DNA of 64,000 nt from Exiguobacterium aestuarii (lineage in GTDB: Bacteria; Bacillota; Bacilli; Exiguobacteriales; Exiguobacteriaceae): contig NZ_JAIVAC010000001.1 in NCBI RefSeq assembly GCF_020171655.1, forward strand, positions 1,674,001-1,738,000, written 5' to 3'. How positions within the stretch are numbered: the first letter of the stretch is position 1; each line of letters opens with the position of its first letter. The notes beneath the pieces were generated by a model. That model was not told the origin of the DNA. It saw only the letters and a list, made by a program, of their open reading frames with translations, and made no database searches. Positions 43,989 through 52,717 of this stretch are shown one piece after another. Made by a program: the position numbers and the translations under genes.

Positions 43989-45332
43989 ATGTCTGGCTCA
44001 ACACTTATTTTGATCGCCTTAGCCGGGATCTTCTTGCTCTTATTTTTAGTCATTCGTACAAAACTTCACGCATTCGTTTCGTTGTTACTTGTCAGCTTAA
44101 TCGTCGGGGGCGCAGCCGGCATGCCGCTCGGGGACGTCATCGCCTCCATCCAGAACGGCATGGGCGGAACGCTCGGCTTCGTCGCCGTCGTCGTCGGTCT
44201 CGGCGCGATGTTCGGGAAGATGCTTGAAGTGTCAGGTGGCGCGGAACGCCTCGCCCAGACGCTCGTCAGTAAGTTCGGGGAAGACAAGGCACAATGGGCG
44301 CTCGGGATCACCGGGTTCATCGTCGCCGTTCCGGTCTTCTTCGATGTCGGTTTCATCATTCTCGTCCCAATCGTATACGGTCTCGCTAAAAAGACGGGAC
44401 GTTCGCTTCTCTACTATGGAATTCCGCTCCTTGCGGGTCTCGCGGTCACACATAGCTTCATCCCGCCGACACCTGGTCCGATCGCCGTTGCGAACTTGAT
44501 CGGTGCCGACCTCGGTTGGGTCATCTTGTTCGGTGTTCTCGCCGGGATTCCAGCGATGATTTTAGCCGGTCCTGTTTTTGGGAAGTATATTGCTAAGAAG
44601 ATTCATGTGACGATTCCAGATTACATGGAATTCAAAGAAATCGATACATCGAAAGAATTACCAAGCTTTAAAATGATCTTGTCGCTTATCTTGATTCCGC
44701 TCGTGTTGATCTTGGCGAACACGCTCTCGGCGGTTCTCTTGGATGAAGGCAACGCCGTCCGTGACTTCTTGACGTTCCTCGGACACCCGTTCGTCGCCTT
44801 GACGATCGCGACGCTTCTCACGTTCGTCTTCCTCGGGACGCGCCGCGGCTATTCACGTGACGAAGTACAAGAAATTGCAACGAAAGCACTCGAACCAGCC
44901 GGGATCATCATCCTCGTCACGGGGGCCGGTGGCGTGTTCAAACAAGTGCTCATCGACTCAGGTGTCGGTGACGTGCTCGGTGAAATGATGGCTGGTTCAC
45001 CACTTCCGGCAATCGTCCTCGCCTTCTTGATTGCAACGGTCGTCCGCGTCGCCCAAGGATCGGCAACGGTCTCGATGGTCACAGCAGCTGGACTCATCAC
45101 ACCGTTACTTGAAATCCAAAACATCACAGGCGCGGCACTCGGTTTGATCGTCATCGCCATCGCCTCAGGAGCGACTGTCCTCTCGCACGTCAACGATTCA
45201 GGCTTCTGGCTCGTCAACCGTTACTTCGGTCTCGACGTGAAAGACACGCTCAAGTCATGGACGATCATGGAAACGATTATCGGACTCACCGGCTTTGCCG
45301 TCGTGTTCTTGATTAGCCTATTTATCATCTAA
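43989..45332 (+). CDS. gntP: gluconate permease
   Basis: A 447-residue GntP-family symporter with about 12-14 hydrophobic helices. GFVAVVVGLGAMFGKMLEVSGGAERLA, then PVFFDVGFIILVPIVYGLAKKTGR and HSFIPPTPGPIAVANL, are typical, as is QGSATVSMVTAAGLITPLL. It brings in gluconate with protons. The ATG follows AGGGGGAAAA. It is followed 16 nt later by the kinase gene, giving the order dehydrogenase-permease-kinase. Confidence 0.94.
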   Translation: MSGSTLILIALAGIFLLLFLVIRTKLHAFVSLLLVSLIVGGAAGMPLGDVIASIQNGMGGTLGFVAVVVGLGAMFGKMLEVSGGAERLAQTLVSKFGEDKAQWALGITGFIVAVPVFFDVGFIILVPIVYGLAKKTGRSLLYYGIPLLAGLAVTHSFIPPTPGPIAVANLIGADLGWVILFGVLAGIPAMILAGPVFGKYIAKKIHVTIPDYMEFKEIDTSKELPSFKMILSLILIPLVLILANTLSAVLLDEGNAVRDFLTFLGHPFVALTIATLLTFVFLGTRRGYSRDEVQEIATKALEPAGIIILVTGAGGVFKQVLIDSGVGDVLGEMMAGSPLPAIVLAFLIATVVRVAQGSATVSMVTAAGLITPLLEIQNITGAALGLIVIAIASGATVLSHVNDSGFWLVNRYFGLDVKDTLKSWTIMETIIGLTGFAVVFLISLFII

Positions 45333-45348
45333 GTTAGGAAGTGATTGT

Positions 45349-46848
45349 GTGTTTACGATTGGGGTCGATATCGGGACGACGAGTACGAAAGCCGTCCTGT
45401 TCAACGGTCATCAACAACTGGCGGTACATAACGTGTTGTATCCGCTCCTCACGCCCGATACGGAGACGGCCGAGCAAGACCCGGTCGTCATCTATGGGGC
45501 CGTGCTCGAAGCCGTCTCGGCGGTCCGCGCCAAAGCGGACGGCCCGATTCGCTTCGCATCATTCAGTTCGGCAATGCACAGCTTGATTGCACTTGACGCG
45601 TCAGGACGTCCGCTCACGAACAGCATCACGTGGGCCGACAGTCGGGCAAACCCGTATACGCAAGAAATCAAACGCGACTTTGACGCGAGCGCCCTCCATA
45701 TGCGCACCGGTACCCCGGTCCACCCGATGGCACCGCTGTCGAAGCTGCGCTGGTTGAAATCCGAACATCCTGACGTCTTTGAACAGACAGCCAAGTTCGT
45801 CTCCATCAAAGAGTATGTCTTCTATCGGTTGACGGGACGCTTCGTCGTCGACCACTCCATCGCCTCGGCGACAGGACTCTTCAATTTGAAACAACGGGAT
45901 TGGGACACAGAAGCACTTGAAGTTGCCGGTGTGACACCAGATCGTTTATCCGATCTCGTACCGACGACAGAGATTTTACACGTGACACCTGATGTGACCG
46001 AGACGCTCGGCTGGGACTTCCCACTCGTCATCGGAGCAAGCGACGGCGTGCTCTCGAACCTCGGTGTCGGTGCCTTCGAACAAGGGGTCGTCGCCGTGAC
46101 GATCGGGACGAGCGGCGCCATCCGCACGGTCGTCTCAGAACCCGTCGAAGATCCGAAAGGTCGCATCTTCTGTTATGCGCTGACGGACAAGCATTGGGTG
46201 ATCGGTGGCCCGGTCAATAACGGCGGGATCATCCTCCGCTGGCTCCGCGACGAGTTCGCAGCGAGTGAGGTCGAGACGGCGAAGCGACTCGGCATCGACG
46301 CGTACGACGTGTTGACGCGAATCGCCGAGACGGTCAAACCAGGAGCGGACGGTCTGTTGTTCCATCCGTATTTGATGGGCGAACGCGCCCCACTTTGGGA
46401 TTCGAATGCACGGGGTTCCTTCTTCGGGCTCAGCATTCACCATAAGCGCGAACACTTCATCCGTGCCGTATTGGAAGGTGTCATCTTTAACCTCTATACG
46501 GTCATGCTCGCACTCGATGAGTTGACGGGCGCACCGAACCGCATCCATGCGACGGGTGGCTTTGCCCAGTCGAGCCTCTGGCGTCAGATGATGGCGGACA
46601 TCTTCGACACACCGGTCGTTGTACCGGAAAGTCACGAGAGTTCATGCCTCGGAGCCGTCATGCTCGGAGAGTACGCATTCGGGGACATCGAGGAATTCCA
46701 AGAAGTTCCGCAAGTGACCCACGAGCATACACCGAACATGGAAGCGACGAACGTCTATCGCGAGCTCTTGCCGATCTACATTCGCCTGTCACGTCACTTG
46801 TCAGAAGAATATGAAGCCATTTCGGCGTTTCAGCGGAAGCATGTATAA
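45349..46848 (+). CDS. gntK: gluconate kinase (FGGY family)
   Basis: A 499-residue FGGY carbohydrate kinase. IGVDIGTTSTKAVLF is the N-terminal phosphate loop; SITWADSRA, then ATGLFNLKQRDWD, VTIGTSGAIRTV and ATGGFAQSSLWRQMMADIF are family features. It phosphorylates gluconate to 6-phosphogluconate. Start is GTG with AGGAAGTGA upstream. Last gene of the operon, with a strong terminator after it. Other FGGY substrates (for example xylulose) are less likely given the permease and dehydrogenase neighbours. Confidence 0.92.
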   Translation: MFTIGVDIGTTSTKAVLFNGHQQLAVHNVLYPLLTPDTETAEQDPVVIYGAVLEAVSAVRAKADGPIRFASFSSAMHSLIALDASGRPLTNSITWADSRANPYTQEIKRDFDASALHMRTGTPVHPMAPLSKLRWLKSEHPDVFEQTAKFVSIKEYVFYRLTGRFVVDHSIASATGLFNLKQRDWDTEALEVAGVTPDRLSDLVPTTEILHVTPDVTETLGWDFPLVIGASDGVLSNLGVGAFEQGVVAVTIGTSGAIRTVVSEPVEDPKGRIFCYALTDKHWVIGGPVNNGGIILRWLRDEFAASEVETAKRLGIDAYDVLTRIAETVKPGADGLLFHPYLMGERAPLWDSNARGSFFGLSIHHKREHFIRAVLEGVIFNLYTVMLALDELTGAPNRIHATGGFAQSSLWRQMMADIFDTPVVVPESHESSCLGAVMLGEYAFGDIEEFQEVPQVTHEHTPNMEATNVYRELLPIYIRLSRHLSEEYEAISAFQRKHV

Positions 46849-46859
46849 GGTTCAACGAA

Positions 46860-46893
46860 GACCCGTCAGTCATTCGACTGACGGGTCTTTTTT
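46860..46893 (+). terminator. terminator of the gluconate operon
   Basis: GACCCGTCAGTC pairs with GACTGACGGGTC with a 4-nt loop; six T follow. A canonical intrinsic terminator. Confidence 0.95.
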
Positions 46894-46973
46894 ATCCATC
46901 AATCCTCTATCCCCTCTGCATCATTCGCTGTACACTGAGATGACAGGATGAAACGTTATAGGAGGAAAAACGC

Positions 46974-47447
46974 ATGCAACTCAAAACAACCCGTTGCCTC
47001 ATCCGTCCGTTCGAACGCCAGGACATCGAGTCGTTCATGGTCTATCGGAACGACTTGGACTGGATGAAGCATCAATCGTTCAAAGGTCTTAGCTATACCG
47101 AGTACGAGAACGCCCTACTCGGCGAACAATCACTTCAACACGGCATGCAACTCGCCATCATCGACCAAGCGACCGAAGAATTGATTGGGGACGTGTATAT
47201 CCAGCAAGAAGACCAAACGTATTGGATTGGCTATACCATCGCGCCCACTCGCGCTCGAAAAGGCTATGCGTTCGAGGTGATGTCGGGATTGATTCGTCAC
47301 TTGGCCGACCACGGAGCAGAAACGTTCAAAGCCGGTGTCCTTGAGACGAATGAGCCGTCGATTGCGCTATTGAAGAAATTGAACTTCACCTATCTCACAA
47401 CAGAACTCGACGAACACATTTATCGGCTCGATGTCTCAGATATGTGA
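46974..47447 (+). CDS. GNAT-family N-acetyltransferase
   Basis: A 157-residue acetyltransferase of the RimJ/RimL type: TTRCLIRPFERQDIESFM at the start, then IGDVYIQ and WIGYTIAPTRARKGYAFEVM around the acetyl-CoA loop, and the late TNEPSIALLKKLNF. Substrate unknown; relatives acetylate protein N-termini or small amines. AGGAGG ribosome site, single gene. Confidence 0.85.
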   Translation: MQLKTTRCLIRPFERQDIESFMVYRNDLDWMKHQSFKGLSYTEYENALLGEQSLQHGMQLAIIDQATEELIGDVYIQQEDQTYWIGYTIAPTRARKGYAFEVMSGLIRHLADHGAETFKAGVLETNEPSIALLKKLNFTYLTTELDEHIYRLDVSDM

Positions 47448-47501
47448 TAAGGTATGTGTCATATGTCACTTGTTTTTTGACTCGAGGGAGCTATGGTTGG
47501 A

Positions 47502-48236
47502 ATGAAGAAACGCGTTTTTTTACTCATGTCTATTTTTTTGTTGATTGGTACTTTGTCGCAGGCAGCGATCCCGGAACCGAAAGCCTATAACGACCCGAGC
47601 CTCATCTATCTGACGCTGGATGATGGACCGAACTGGAAAACCAGAAAGCTGCTCGACGTGTTGAAGAAGCATCAAGTGAAAGCCACCTTTTTCATTCTCG
47701 GAAAGAATATCAAAGGGAATGAGCATCTTATTCGACCCATCGTCGATGAAGGTCATCTGATTGCTTTGCACGGGATGCGACACGACCGGGAAGAATTTTA
47801 TGAGACACCGATGACGGCAGTGCAACAGATGCAGGAAGTCCAAGCACTCATTTATGAAGTAACCGGGATTCATACAAATATGGCCCGCACCATTTACGGG
47901 AGTGACGCCGGTATGACTTCTGCACACTGGCAAGCGATGACTGAAGCCGGCTTTGAGATCTGGGACTGGAACGTTGGCAGTTTCGATCACGTGTATAAGA
48001 AAGACAATGCCCGAGTCGAGCAGCGTGTGTTCGACCGCCTCGAGGCGAATCGTGCCGCTAATATTGCTTCCATCATCTTGGCACATGATCACTCGATGAC
48101 ACCGGAAGCACTCGATACGATTATCCGCTATGCGAAAGAGCGAGACTACGAATTTCGGACGTTAGAAGGCGTTCAACCTACGCATAACTTTTTAGATGGG
48201 TGGGAACCCCTTGCCGATGAACAGACGACTCTATGA
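47502..48236 (+). CDS. polysaccharide deacetylase (NodB domain)
   Basis: A 244-residue exported protein. The signal peptide is MKKRVFLLMSIFLLIGTLSQAA-like, then the NodB domain: LTLDDGPNWKT with the catalytic aspartates, ALHGMRHDREEF with the metal histidines, and IWDWNVGSFDH. LAHDHSM holds the late catalytic histidine. It removes acetyl groups from a surface polysaccharide or peptidoglycan. The ATG at 47502 is preferred because GAGGGAG would be only 2 nt from the ATG at 47493. The region just after the stop codon folds into a hairpin. Confidence 0.87.
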   Translation: MKKRVFLLMSIFLLIGTLSQAAIPEPKAYNDPSLIYLTLDDGPNWKTRKLLDVLKKHQVKATFFILGKNIKGNEHLIRPIVDEGHLIALHGMRHDREEFYETPMTAVQQMQEVQALIYEVTGIHTNMARTIYGSDAGMTSAHWQAMTEAGFEIWDWNVGSFDHVYKKDNARVEQRVFDRLEANRAANIASIILAHDHSMTPEALDTIIRYAKERDYEFRTLEGVQPTHNFLDGWEPLADEQTTL

Positions 48237-48261
48237 CGGTAGATCCTCATGATCTACCGTC
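48235..48261 (+). terminator. hairpin at end of deacetylase gene
   Basis: GACGGTAGATC pairs with GATCTACCGTC (11 bp, 5-nt loop) starting in the stop codon. No T-run, so termination strength is doubtful. Confidence 0.5.
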
Positions 48262-48275
48262 CTTCACATGAAAAC

Positions 48276-48300
48276 AGCGCATTGGAATGCCCGATGCGCT
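48276..48300 (-). terminator. weak hairpin after diguanylate cyclase gene
   Basis: AGCGCAT pairs with ATGCGCT; on the minus strand GTTTTC follows. It lies just beyond the diguanylate cyclase stop codon. Confidence 0.5.
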
Positions 48301-48303
48301 TTC

Positions 48304-49380
48304 TCATTGAACGGATTCCACACTTTCATGGATATGTGTACGGTTTCTTCCGCTGTTTTTCGCTTGATACAAAGAATCATCTGCTAAATGAACCATCTCA
48401 CGAAGATGCTCGCTTTTTCCATTTGCAATCCCGATTGAAACAGAGATATGAATCGTTTGCTGATCGAGTAGCTTAAACTCATGCTTGGAGATGCTACTCC
48501 GAATCCGCTCCGCTACTTTGATCACTTCGATTTGCGAAAGCATCGGGATCAGAACCCCAAACTCCTCCCCACCGATACGGGCTTTGATATCGTGCTCCCT
48601 CGTTTCACGATGCAACAATTCCGCGAACTGCTTCAAAATCTCATCCCCGTTCGCGTGACCATATTGATCGTTGATTTGTTTGAAATAGTCGATATCGATG
48701 ATGAGCACGTTACACATCGCATAATGTTCTTTGACCTTCTTCATCTGCATTTCCCACGCTCTTCGGTTTGCGAGTCCCGTCAAATGATCGGTTTCTGCTG
48801 ATATTTTATACTCTTTCACGCGATGATGAATGAGATACAGGTCAATGTTCAAGACGGTGATCAATAATCCGATTGGGAAACTAATCATGATGACAAGTAA
48901 AGCGGCGTATGCGGCATTTTCACTGAATTCTCCACTCGTATAAATCGCAATACCTATGATGAAACATGTCAACATGTTCAACGTGAGACCAAATTGAAAG
49001 AGTCGTTTCTCTAGACTAACGATGTTGTATGTCGCGAGAATTCCAAACACGATCAGAAATAGGGAGATACATGACACAATTGACGGAAAATCAATCCCAT
49101 AACTAAAACGATAGACTGAGATGATGGTCGCCGTAATAAATAATGGGGACACGAGTCGATAAAATCCAAGCAGGATCAGAACAAGAAAACGAAAATCGAT
49201 TTTCACGACGTCGTCAAATACGACACCTTGCGTGATGAGAAAAATCCCCAAACACCCCGATAATACACCAATTAACATTTTTTGAGTGTATTCGTATTTC
49301 GTATTGTAATTCATGATTTTGGAGATGAAATAAATTCCCGTGAACGATATACAAGAATTTGCGATTAAGCTAATGAACAT
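48304..49380 (-). CDS. membrane diguanylate cyclase (5TM-5TMR_LYT + GGDEF)
   Basis: A 358-residue protein. Five to six hydrophobic helices fill about residues 1-185, in the style of the 5TM-5TMR_LYT sensor domain of LytS/YhcK. The GGDEF domain occupies about 195-350: TDHLTGLANRRAWE, IDIDYFKQINDQYGH, and the active site ARIGGEEF. The inhibitory site RxxD is present (REHD, five residues before GGEEF), so it should make cyclic di-GMP under product inhibition. Good AAAGGGT ribosome site. It complements the dual protein at 40422. Confidence 0.9.
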   Translation of the reverse strand: MFISLIANSCISFTGIYFISKIMNYNTKYEYTQKMLIGVLSGCLGIFLITQGVVFDDVVKIDFRFLVLILLGFYRLVSPLFITATIISVYRFSYGIDFPSIVSCISLFLIVFGILATYNIVSLEKRLFQFGLTLNMLTCFIIGIAIYTSGEFSENAAYAALLVIMISFPIGLLITVLNIDLYLIHHRVKEYKISAETDHLTGLANRRAWEMQMKKVKEHYAMCNVLIIDIDYFKQINDQYGHANGDEILKQFAELLHRETREHDIKARIGGEEFGVLIPMLSQIEVIKVAERIRSSISKHEFKLLDQQTIHISVSIGIANGKSEHLREMVHLADDSLYQAKNSGRNRTHIHESVESVQ

Positions 49381-49534
49381 GATGTGACCCTTTCAGTAAG
49401 CGTGATGTTCGTGCTACTCTCTTCATATATCCAATTTGAACCATTTACTAACATTTTAACCATCATAAAGTTTATTTTGAATAATATTTTTATTTAAAAA
49501 GTAAATTGGATTTCAGAATATTGAACACGACCAC

Positions 49535-49564
49535 AAAAAAATCGAGCCCTCTATAGACTCGATT
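49535..49564 (-). terminator. terminator of RibD-like gene
   Basis: On the minus strand AATCGAG pairs with CTCGATT and TTTTTTT follows, directly after the gene at 49570. Confidence 0.85.
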
Positions 49565-49569
49565 CTCGC

Positions 49570-50088
49570 TTACCGTTCATATGTCACCATCACAAATTGA
49601 CCGGATGCGCGTTGACTTATCAGTCGAAGTTTCGTCTCTTTTGTTCCTTCTGGGAAGAGAGGGATCCCTTCACCTAACACAACCGGGGCAATCGCAATCT
49701 CATACCGGTCAATCAATTCATGCTCCATCGCTGCTTTGATGACTTCACCCCCACCGATGAGCCAGATATCTTGATCGACTTCTACTTTCAACCGATGAAT
49801 CAGTTCTTCGATCGGTTCATCCGTGAACGTGACATGCTCTGCCTCACGGTCAGGCTGACGCGTCAAAATATAGTTCGGCATGTCTTTGTACGGATAAGCC
49901 CCTTCTTCTAACTTCAGTACTTCCTCATACGTCTTTCGTCCCATGATGACGGCACCAACGGTTTTGAAAAATTCAGCGTATCCGTTGTCCCCGTCTCCCT
50001 CTACGGCGAACAACCAATCGAGTTGGTCGTTCGACCGGGCGATTTTCCCATCTAAACTCATCGCGATATACAACACTACTTTCGGCAT
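49570..50088 (-). CDS. dihydrofolate reductase-like (RibD C-terminal) protein
   Basis: A 172-residue reductase of the RibD C-terminal/YyaP type: VLYIAMSLDGKIARSNDQLDWL at the start, GAVIMGRKTYEEVL, and IWLIGGGEVIKAAME, then GEGIPLFPEG. It is expected to be cytosolic and NADPH-dependent with unknown substrate. The ATG at 50088 with AAGGAGGAAG upstream is the real start; the longer frame is not supported. It is divergent from a YafY-type regulator that probably controls it. Confidence 0.85.
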   Translation of the reverse strand: MPKVVLYIAMSLDGKIARSNDQLDWLFAVEGDGDNGYAEFFKTVGAVIMGRKTYEEVLKLEEGAYPYKDMPNYILTRQPDREAEHVTFTDEPIEELIHRLKVEVDQDIWLIGGGEVIKAAMEHELIDRYEIAIAPVVLGEGIPLFPEGTKETKLRLISQRASGQFVMVTYER

Positions 50089-50145
50089 CGTGTCTTCCTC
50101 CTTGATTCGTGATACATTCAGCTTAACCAATAAACACGACAAAAG

Positions 50146-51054
50146 ATGACGGGAATGATGGATATGAAAAAACGACATTTGCAACTGATTCGGCTGCTCA
50201 ATCGAGGACGACGTGTCACCGCTGAAGAACTGGCTCAAGAGACGGGTGCCTCTATCCGAACGATTCAGCGGGATATGCTATCGCTCGAGGAACTGGGTTA
50301 TCCGATTTGGAGTGTACCTGGGATTGGTGGCGGCTACGAGATGTTGCCGAACCGACTGTTGCCACCCTTTCACCTCCGCGAACAAGAAGCAGTCGCCCTT
50401 TATCTTACGTTCAAATGGATGGAACACATCCCGGACGTGCCATTCGGTGATATACGACATACGCTGTCCGACTGGTACGCGAACGAATTACCGCAAGACT
50501 TAGAGACGAAGATTCATCGCTTAGAACGAAACATCCTGTGGCTCGGGAACAAACAGATTCCAAAGGCTCCGTTCACAAAGGACATCTATCAGGCTGTCGA
50601 ACAAAGAAACAAGATCGAGATGACGTATCAAACAACGAAAGGCTCACGTACGTTCACCGTCGCACCAGTCGGCATGGCACTCCTTGACTTGAAGTGGTAC
50701 GTCTTCGGGCTGTCTGAACTGGGGCTTCGTCAATATCGAATCGACCGAGTGGAAGCGGTCAAATTGCTAGATGAACCGTTTGAGTCCGAGGATTTGGTGA
50801 CCTTGCTTCAGGCAAGTGATGAACGAATCAGTGTGACCGTTCAACTCGAACTCACCCCACTCGGACGTCGTTTACTTGAAGATATATTACCCGATATCGA
50901 ACAAAAGAATGAATGGGACGTCTCTAAGGAAGAACTGCCGTTTTTATCGAGACAGCTGTTGAAAGCTGGTGCGGAAGTGGAGGTCAAGGCGCCGAGTGCG
51001 TTGCGGCAGATGATGAAGGGGCATGCGGAACGTCTTGTAGCATTATACGTATGA
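50146..51054 (+). CDS. YafY-type regulator (HTH plus WYL domain)
   Basis: A 302-residue DeoR/YafY-like regulator. The HTH reads QLIRLLNRGRRVTAEELAQETGASIRTIQRDM (spanning about residues 13-44). The WYL domain holds VAPVGMALLDLKWYVFGLSE with the LKWYVFG core and QYRIDRVEAV. WYL domains bind nucleic acid or small ligands. The start is unsure: ATG 50146 lacks a good ribosome site, and ATG 50164 has GGGA 9 nt upstream. Divergent to the RibD-like gene; only about 57 nt separate the two starts, so it probably regulates that gene and itself. Confidence 0.84.
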   Translation: MTGMMDMKKRHLQLIRLLNRGRRVTAEELAQETGASIRTIQRDMLSLEELGYPIWSVPGIGGGYEMLPNRLLPPFHLREQEAVALYLTFKWMEHIPDVPFGDIRHTLSDWYANELPQDLETKIHRLERNILWLGNKQIPKAPFTKDIYQAVEQRNKIEMTYQTTKGSRTFTVAPVGMALLDLKWYVFGLSELGLRQYRIDRVEAVKLLDEPFESEDLVTLLQASDERISVTVQLELTPLGRRLLEDILPDIEQKNEWDVSKEELPFLSRQLLKAGAEVEVKAPSALRQMMKGHAERLVALYV

Positions 51055-51064
51055 AGATTGAAAA

Positions 51065-51087
51065 GGCTCAACCCGTGCGGTTGAGTC
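51065..51087. terminator. terminator between YafY and PTS genes
   Basis: CTCAACC pairs with GGTTGAG across 5 nt. T-rich flanks on the minus strand (CCTTTTC) fit termination of the leftward PTS operon. Confidence 0.65.
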
Positions 51088-51092
51088 CGATT

Positions 51093-52655
51093 TCAATTCG
51101 CTCCATCCATTTCCTTATGAATGCGTAGCAATTCATTTTTGTATAGATCAGAACGACCTCCAAAAATCGCTTGAATGTTGTTTTTCACTTTGACGACTCC
51201 CGCTGCTCCGAGTGCCTTTAGTTCATCCTCATTGATTTGAGAAACGTCACTTACTTCAACACGAAGGCGTGTGAAGCATGCATCGATATCACGGATGTTC
51301 TCTCGTCCCCCAAGTGCCTCTTCAATCGCAAGTGCTGTAGTTTGAATCGCTGATTGACCTGACTTTTTATCATTGTAGTCTTTACGCGTAAACAGTTTCG
51401 CTTCTTGTCCGCCACGCCCAGGTGTTGCCAAATTCCATTTCTTGATGGCGAAAGTAAAGATACTATAGTAAACGATGAAGAAACCAACGCCGACGACGAT
51501 ATTCATCCACCAGCGTGGTGTACCTGGTAAAACGTTCACTAAAATATAGTCAATCAACCCTGATCCTCCAGCCCAACCGATATGTGTATCGAGCGCATAC
51601 ATGAGCGCGAAGGAAATTCCCGTCAACACACTATGGATGACATACAGGACAGGTACCACGAATAAGAAAGTGAATTCAATCGGTTCTGTGATTCCTGTTA
51701 GAAAAGCGGTACCGGCTGCTGCAATCAACAAACCTCGAACGACAGGACGTTTGTCCGGATCAGCCTGACGATACATCGCGAGCGCCGCCCCGAGTAAACC
51801 GAACATAATGATTGGGAACTTACCAGACATGAAGCGTCCCGCCGTCACTTCGACACCTTCCGCGATTTGAGCAAGGAAAATATACTGATCACCGTTCACG
51901 ACCGCATCACCGACCGTTGCTGTTCCACCGAGAGAAGTCCACAGGAACGGAGCATACCAAATATGGTGTAATCCAGTCGGAATCAATAACCGCTCCAACA
52001 TCCCATATAACCCTACGTATGCAGGATTAGTCGCATCACTCGCGATGACGTTTGCCATTGAAGTTAGTGCCGATTGAATTGGCGGCCAGATGAGCATCAT
52101 GACAAATCCGAGTAAGATTGAGAAGAAGACCATCACAATCCCGACAGAACGATCACCTGCAAAGAATCCCAACACTTCTGGTGGATTAAATGTATGGAAC
52201 TTTTTATAAACCCATACTGCGAGCAATCCGACCGCAATCCCTCCGAGTACACCGGTTTCAAGGGAAGGAATACCAAGTAACATGCCATATTCCCCACTCT
52301 CAGCAGCCATTTCTGCCGTGATACCAAGAGAGATTGAGATTGTCGTATTCATAATGACATATCCGACGAGTGCTGCGAGTGCGGCAATCCCTGATCCCCC
52401 TGACAAACCAACTGCGACCCCGATTGCAAAAATGATTGGTAAGTTCGCAAAAATACTAAGACCAATTTGTAACATCCCAGCACTGATCGCTTCTACCGTT
52501 CCGTTCTGTAAAAAAGTCCAGCTATCTGCTAAAGGACCTGTGAGTGCCGCACCTAGTCCTAGCAAAATTCCGGCAGCCGGTAATAAAGCGACCGGTACCA
52601 TGAGCGCCTTCCCAAACTTTTGAAAAACTCCAAACCATTGACTCATTCGATTCAC
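51093..52655 (-). CDS. PTS EIICB component, maltose/glucose type
   Basis: A 520-residue PTS permease. The EIIC part (about 1-415) has about ten hydrophobic helices and the substrate-site segment FLTGITEPIEFTFLFV. The EIIB part (about 430-520) carries the phosphorylated cysteine in DIDACFTRLRVEV. There is no EIIA domain, so it must use another EIIA, perhaps that of the bglP product. Together with the GH4 gene upstream it forms a module like Bacillus glvA-glvC (malA-malP) for maltose or another alpha-glucoside. A perfect cre site lies between the two genes. Confidence 0.9.
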   Translation of the reverse strand: MNRMSQWFGVFQKFGKALMVPVALLPAAGILLGLGAALTGPLADSWTFLQNGTVEAISAGMLQIGLSIFANLPIIFAIGVAVGLSGGSGIAALAALVGYVIMNTTISISLGITAEMAAESGEYGMLLGIPSLETGVLGGIAVGLLAVWVYKKFHTFNPPEVLGFFAGDRSVGIVMVFFSILLGFVMMLIWPPIQSALTSMANVIASDATNPAYVGLYGMLERLLIPTGLHHIWYAPFLWTSLGGTATVGDAVVNGDQYIFLAQIAEGVEVTAGRFMSGKFPIIMFGLLGAALAMYRQADPDKRPVVRGLLIAAAGTAFLTGITEPIEFTFLFVVPVLYVIHSVLTGISFALMYALDTHIGWAGGSGLIDYILVNVLPGTPRWWMNIVVGVGFFIVYYSIFTFAIKKWNLATPGRGGQEAKLFTRKDYNDKKSGQSAIQTTALAIEEALGGRENIRDIDACFTRLRVEVSDVSQINEDELKALGAAGVVKVKNNIQAIFGGRSDLYKNELLRIHKEMDGAN

Positions 52656-52664
52656 TCCTCATCT

Positions 52665-52678
52665 TGTAAGCGTTATCA
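52665..52678. promoter_or_regulatory. cre site before PTS gene
   Basis: TGTAAGCGTTATCA matches the cre consensus at all 14 positions. It lies 10 nt upstream of the PTS start codon, over its ribosome-site region, so CcpA could block elongation here. Confidence 0.75.
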
Positions 52679-52717
52679 ATCTGGACAATGAGAAAAGGGA
52701 TTGCCTCCCCTCTCTAG

